DNA of 64,000 nt from Pisolithus tinctorius. Taxonomy: Eukaryota; Basidiomycota; Agaricomycetes; Boletales; Pisolithaceae. The stretch covers positions 62,001 to 126,000 of the forward strand of contig JANFAH010000026.1 in the NCBI GenBank assembly GCA_024663395.1, read 5' to 3'. Shown in pieces: positions 61,261-64,000 of the stretch. Under the pieces are notes generated by a model that was given only the letters and a program-made list of their open reading frames with translations, was not told the origin of the DNA and did no database searches. Each line of letters starts with the position of its first letter. Position 1 is the first letter of the stretch. Position numbers and translations under genes: made by a program.

Positions 61261-63152
61261 TCAGGTAAGGGATGGAGGAAGATCTGCAGGAGTAATTATC
61301 GATGATGTAGGAGTAGCAGAGGACGATGCTTGGCCACCAGCAGCGAGGGCCTTCTGAGCCTCGATCTCCGCAAGCTTGAGCTTGAGCTTGAGGACCTTGG
61401 ATTCCCTAGAAAATGCCTCTGCATCCAGCTTGCGGAGCTGGATGTCATGGTTCCGCATCTCCAGTATGTGATGGTGGATCTTGTCAGCTTCACTATGTTC
61501 GCACTGACGCTCATGCTCATCGTGCTCAATCTCCTTCATATGCATGTGCATGTTATATTTTGTGATGTGACGTTCATTCTTGAGAAGAGCGATCTGGTAT
61601 TCTCGGTCAGAAGTATCTCCTGAAAGTCCTTGCAACTTCTCTGCTAGCGTGACCTTGAGCTTGGAGACAGATCTTGTGTTTCCTGAGCTTCCCCCCGACA
61701 CCACAGAACCAGGACCATGGCCATGACTCTTAGTGATGATAGACAGTGGCGACAACGTCGATGTGACTGTTGAAGTCAATGACGGGACGTGCTTGGGGTA
61801 TGGGGAAGAGCGGAACGTACTGCGATTTTCCCAGGACGGTGTCTTGTGCTTCATAGCAGGAGGATTAGGTTGCCAATTATGAAAGTCGCTTGGGCCACTG
61901 AAAGACTAGATTGTTCATGTTAGTTTTTGTACAGTGCGACCACTTAGGAGATATTGGTAACTTGCCTTAGCAAAAGATGGGACCGCCGGTGAAAAAGTAT
62001 TTGATTGGCTTGGGCCTGCTGTCAGGAGGGAAGAATCATGCATCCAGTCATCGTCACATTCTTCTTCGTCGATATCATGCCCTCTTGTTTCATCGCCACT
62101 GGCCTCCTCTTCCTCCTCTTCCATACACATGCGGTCATCATCAGTGACGACACCAGGAAAACCTGGATGTTCCATCTGCTGGACCATGGTCTCATCGTCA
62201 TCACACTCTCCAAACAAATCTGGCACAGACTGGGAAGTACCGGAGGGAGGGGGGGGGGGTACAGAGGGGGAATCGGGTTGAATAATCGCAAGAAAATTGC
62301 CAGCACGATCGAGGCCAGGAGTAGAGTTTTGCGGTTGGGTGTCGATTGATGGAATTCCCCTCCACATTTGATCACATTCCTCGAACCAAGGGAAATGCGC
62401 AACGGCATCAACTGAAACCAGATCATCAGTGGGACCGAATGGGAACATGATCTAACAGACTCACCCAGCAGGTTTGGATACCTCGCATCACCAGGAATGA
62501 TCCCGCCACCAGTGGACTTGAAATGATCAAGTTGCTCTCGATATCTCTTCTTTAACCTGCATTGACCATTGAGTTATGCCATCTCCCATCATTAGATAAA
62601 GACATACGTTGCAAGGCATGCATAGACACTCGTATTGAACTTCTCCGGCTGCATCTCATACCCACTGCAATATTCTGGATCATTCGCAAAAAGCACCTTT
62701 GCAACGACAGCATGAATTTCTTTCTTTGTTCGCCCATGGGGCTTTCTGAGGGAAGCAGAGCCTTCTTGCACACTTTGCTGCTTAGCGCTGCTGAATAGGA
62801 CGGCATGATCGGCAGGATGTTGCAAGAGCCAGCTCAGGAGTGTGCTAGTGAGGTGGGGATATCGTTCCCAGAAAATGGTTTCCCTCGATTCCTGTGGAGG
62901 ACCTCCCAGGGTAGTCGTCATTTGCTTGCGAGAGCCAGTAGCCTGGGACTTGGATCCCCTGGTCTTTGGCTTCCCTCTCTGGGACGTAGAGATCGTATTT
63001 TGGGGCGGGGATATAACTTGAGAAGGGAAAGGAGGATTAGAACCTGCGTTTCTGGCTGGAATCTGAGGGGGAGTCGATGCCATCGTAGTCGTCCATCTCG
63101 CTTGCAGGCGTGCAGAGCGTCTTGTGCATGGATGATGGGGAGGCATTTTCAA
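61261..63152 (-). CDS. Harbinger partner protein, Myb/trihelix-like
   Basis: Harbinger elements carry a second gene for a SANT/Myb-like protein that helps import the transposase and bind the ends. This one starts MKMPPHHPCTRR at 63152. The conserved part has ETIFWERYPHLTSTLLSWLL, then LRKPHGRTKKEIHAVVAKVLF and FNTSVYACLATLKKRYREQL. After an acidic region (EEEEEEASGDE) a C-terminal coiled coil follows (KLKLKLAEIEAQKAL). Three introns keep the frame, one with a GC-AG type donor (AAG|GCAAGT, near 61965). No internal stop was seen, in contrast to the transposase. It ends 90 bp from the transposase stop. Confidence 0.75.
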
Positions 63153-63326
63153 GCGGAGCTTGAATTAAACCACATGCACTGGACCTGCTTGCCATGCTCA
63201 CACTGATTCCTGGGCCAAATTTGTTTGACTCAGATTTATTTTGAATGCCACTATAATATACAAAGTAGAGAAACCTAATCTTACACTACTGAGGCAAGCA
63301 GTGAACTACAAATCCATTGAAACACA

Positions 63327-64000
63327 TGTTGAGAATGCATTCTGGAATTATGGTAGCATCTCAGAGTTTTGCCCAGAGGGCTCAGAATTTCTCCCCAACC
63401 TTCAGAATTAAATTCTGATGTCACTCTGCTTACTAATTACAGTACTATGTATAAATTTTCTGCACTGTTATTTTCCACCTTAGTGACCACTTCATGCACT
63501 GAGAACTCATAACTTTGTTAGGTTATGAGCTCTGCTCTTGTGCTCTAATTCTGAAAGAGTTATTACACAGCAACAATACACACTATGGTGAAAGACAATC
63601 ATTCCTTAGAAGTCCCAATCCTAAATGCAGATGGAAGCAACTGGCTATACTACAAGGCTTGGGTTGAATGGGCTGTCAGTTTAAAAGGGCTGATTGGACA
63701 CCTGACCAGCTTGGATGCAAAACCAGAGGACCCTTCAGTGGGAAAAGACTCCTTGTGGAAGCCCACAGCCACAGAACAAAAACTTGTCAGTGAATACCCA
63801 GAAAAACTTTGGCAATGGGAAAAGGATGATGGATATGTCAAGCAAATGATTGCTGTGTCACTCCCAGAATCACTGTTCCTTTGAGTTCTGAAGGAAGAGA
63901 CTGTGAAGAGTGTGTGGGGTGTCCTCACTGATCTTTTCCAAAACTGCTCTCATGTTGTTGCAATTGATCTTCAGAGAAAACTCCAAGAATCTCACTGTGC
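63327..64000 (+). mobile_element. 5' end of a Copia-type LTR retrotransposon, cut by window edge
   Basis: A putative 5' LTR of about 194 bp begins TGTTGAGAATGC at 63327. It is followed at 63521-63535 by GGTTATGAGCTCTGC, which looks complementary to the anticodon region of initiator tRNA-Met, as in half-tRNA priming of Copia elements. Gag starts at 63585. The 3' LTR lies beyond the window, so the LTR end is a guess. Confidence 0.55.
63585..64000 (+). pseudogene. Copia gag polyprotein N-terminus, interrupted by TGA
   Basis: The N-terminal gag frame reads VPILNADGSNWLYYKAWVEWAVSLKGLIGHL, typical of basidiomycete Copia gag (DGSNW and AxxxKGLxxHL). The frame meets TGA at 63882-63884 directly after LPESLFL. 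Family-like sequence continues in the same frame as VLKEETVKSVWGVL to the window edge. A single transition at one codon would account for the stop, so this copy is probably dead. Confidence 0.7.

Larger units (their letters stand above)
59328..63252 (+). mobile_element. Complete PIF/Harbinger DNA transposon
   Basis: The element is 3,925 bp. Imperfect terminal inverted repeats of about 45 bp share AGTGG, TCAAAATAAA, CTGAGT and TTTGGC in order at both ends. The 3-bp sequence ATA immediately flanks both ends (59325-59327 and 63253-63255), as expected for a 3-bp duplication. Inside are a transposase (+) and a trihelix-like partner (-) arranged tail to tail. A 16-bp subterminal repeat GGCGCTAAACCCTAGC occurs twice (59364-59379 and 59396-59411), a likely transposase-binding site. 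Confidence 0.88.

Overview
The window is chromosomal DNA from a filamentous basidiomycete, most likely an Agaricomycete and plausibly Boletales. Nearly every gene is split by 50-70 bp GT-AG introns. The gene families fit: a spermidine synthase-saccharopine dehydrogenase fusion, tyrosine-kinase-like and F-box genes, an A-T-TE quinone synthetase, and Tad-like LINE, Harbinger and Copia elements. The Boletales guess rests on the atromentin-type cluster, which is typical of but not exclusive to that order.

Layout. 0-17 kb: kinase C-terminus, flavin monooxygenase, DPH2 (diphthamide), PCNA with a large acidic insertion and three MluI cell-cycle boxes, a small unknown gene, a fumarylacetoacetase-family hydrolase, and a long disordered protein with ENWDDDFE repeats (Byr4-like candidate). 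17-24 kb: an MFS sugar transporter whose last intron holds a 4.6 kb Tad/I-type LINE; the same gene also has a 1-nt frameshift. 24-40 kb: TatD nuclease, HMG-box factor, SPE3-LYS9 fusion, farnesyltransferase beta subunit, F-box protein, AAAP amino-acid transporter. 40-51 kb: an atromentin-type cluster of an A-T-TE synthetase, an MDR oxidoreductase and an aromatic aminotransferase. 51-56 kb: gene-poor, with an inverted-repeat pair and a telomere-like tract. 56-59 kb: Cys-rich membrane protein, aldo/keto reductase, alkyltransferase-like DNA repair protein. 59-64 kb: a complete PIF/Harbinger transposon whose transposase carries three in-frame TGA stops but whose partner gene looks intact, then the 5' end of a Copia element with a TGA in gag.

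How genes work together. In the 40-51 kb cluster the aminotransferase would supply 4-hydroxyphenylpyruvate from tyrosine and the A-T-TE enzyme would join two molecules into the terphenylquinone atromentin; the oxidoreductase is a recurrent cluster neighbour with no settled role. The other genes are mostly independent housekeeping functions. No tRNA, rRNA or CRISPR array was recognised. Exon boundaries were read by eye from splice consensus and family conservation.
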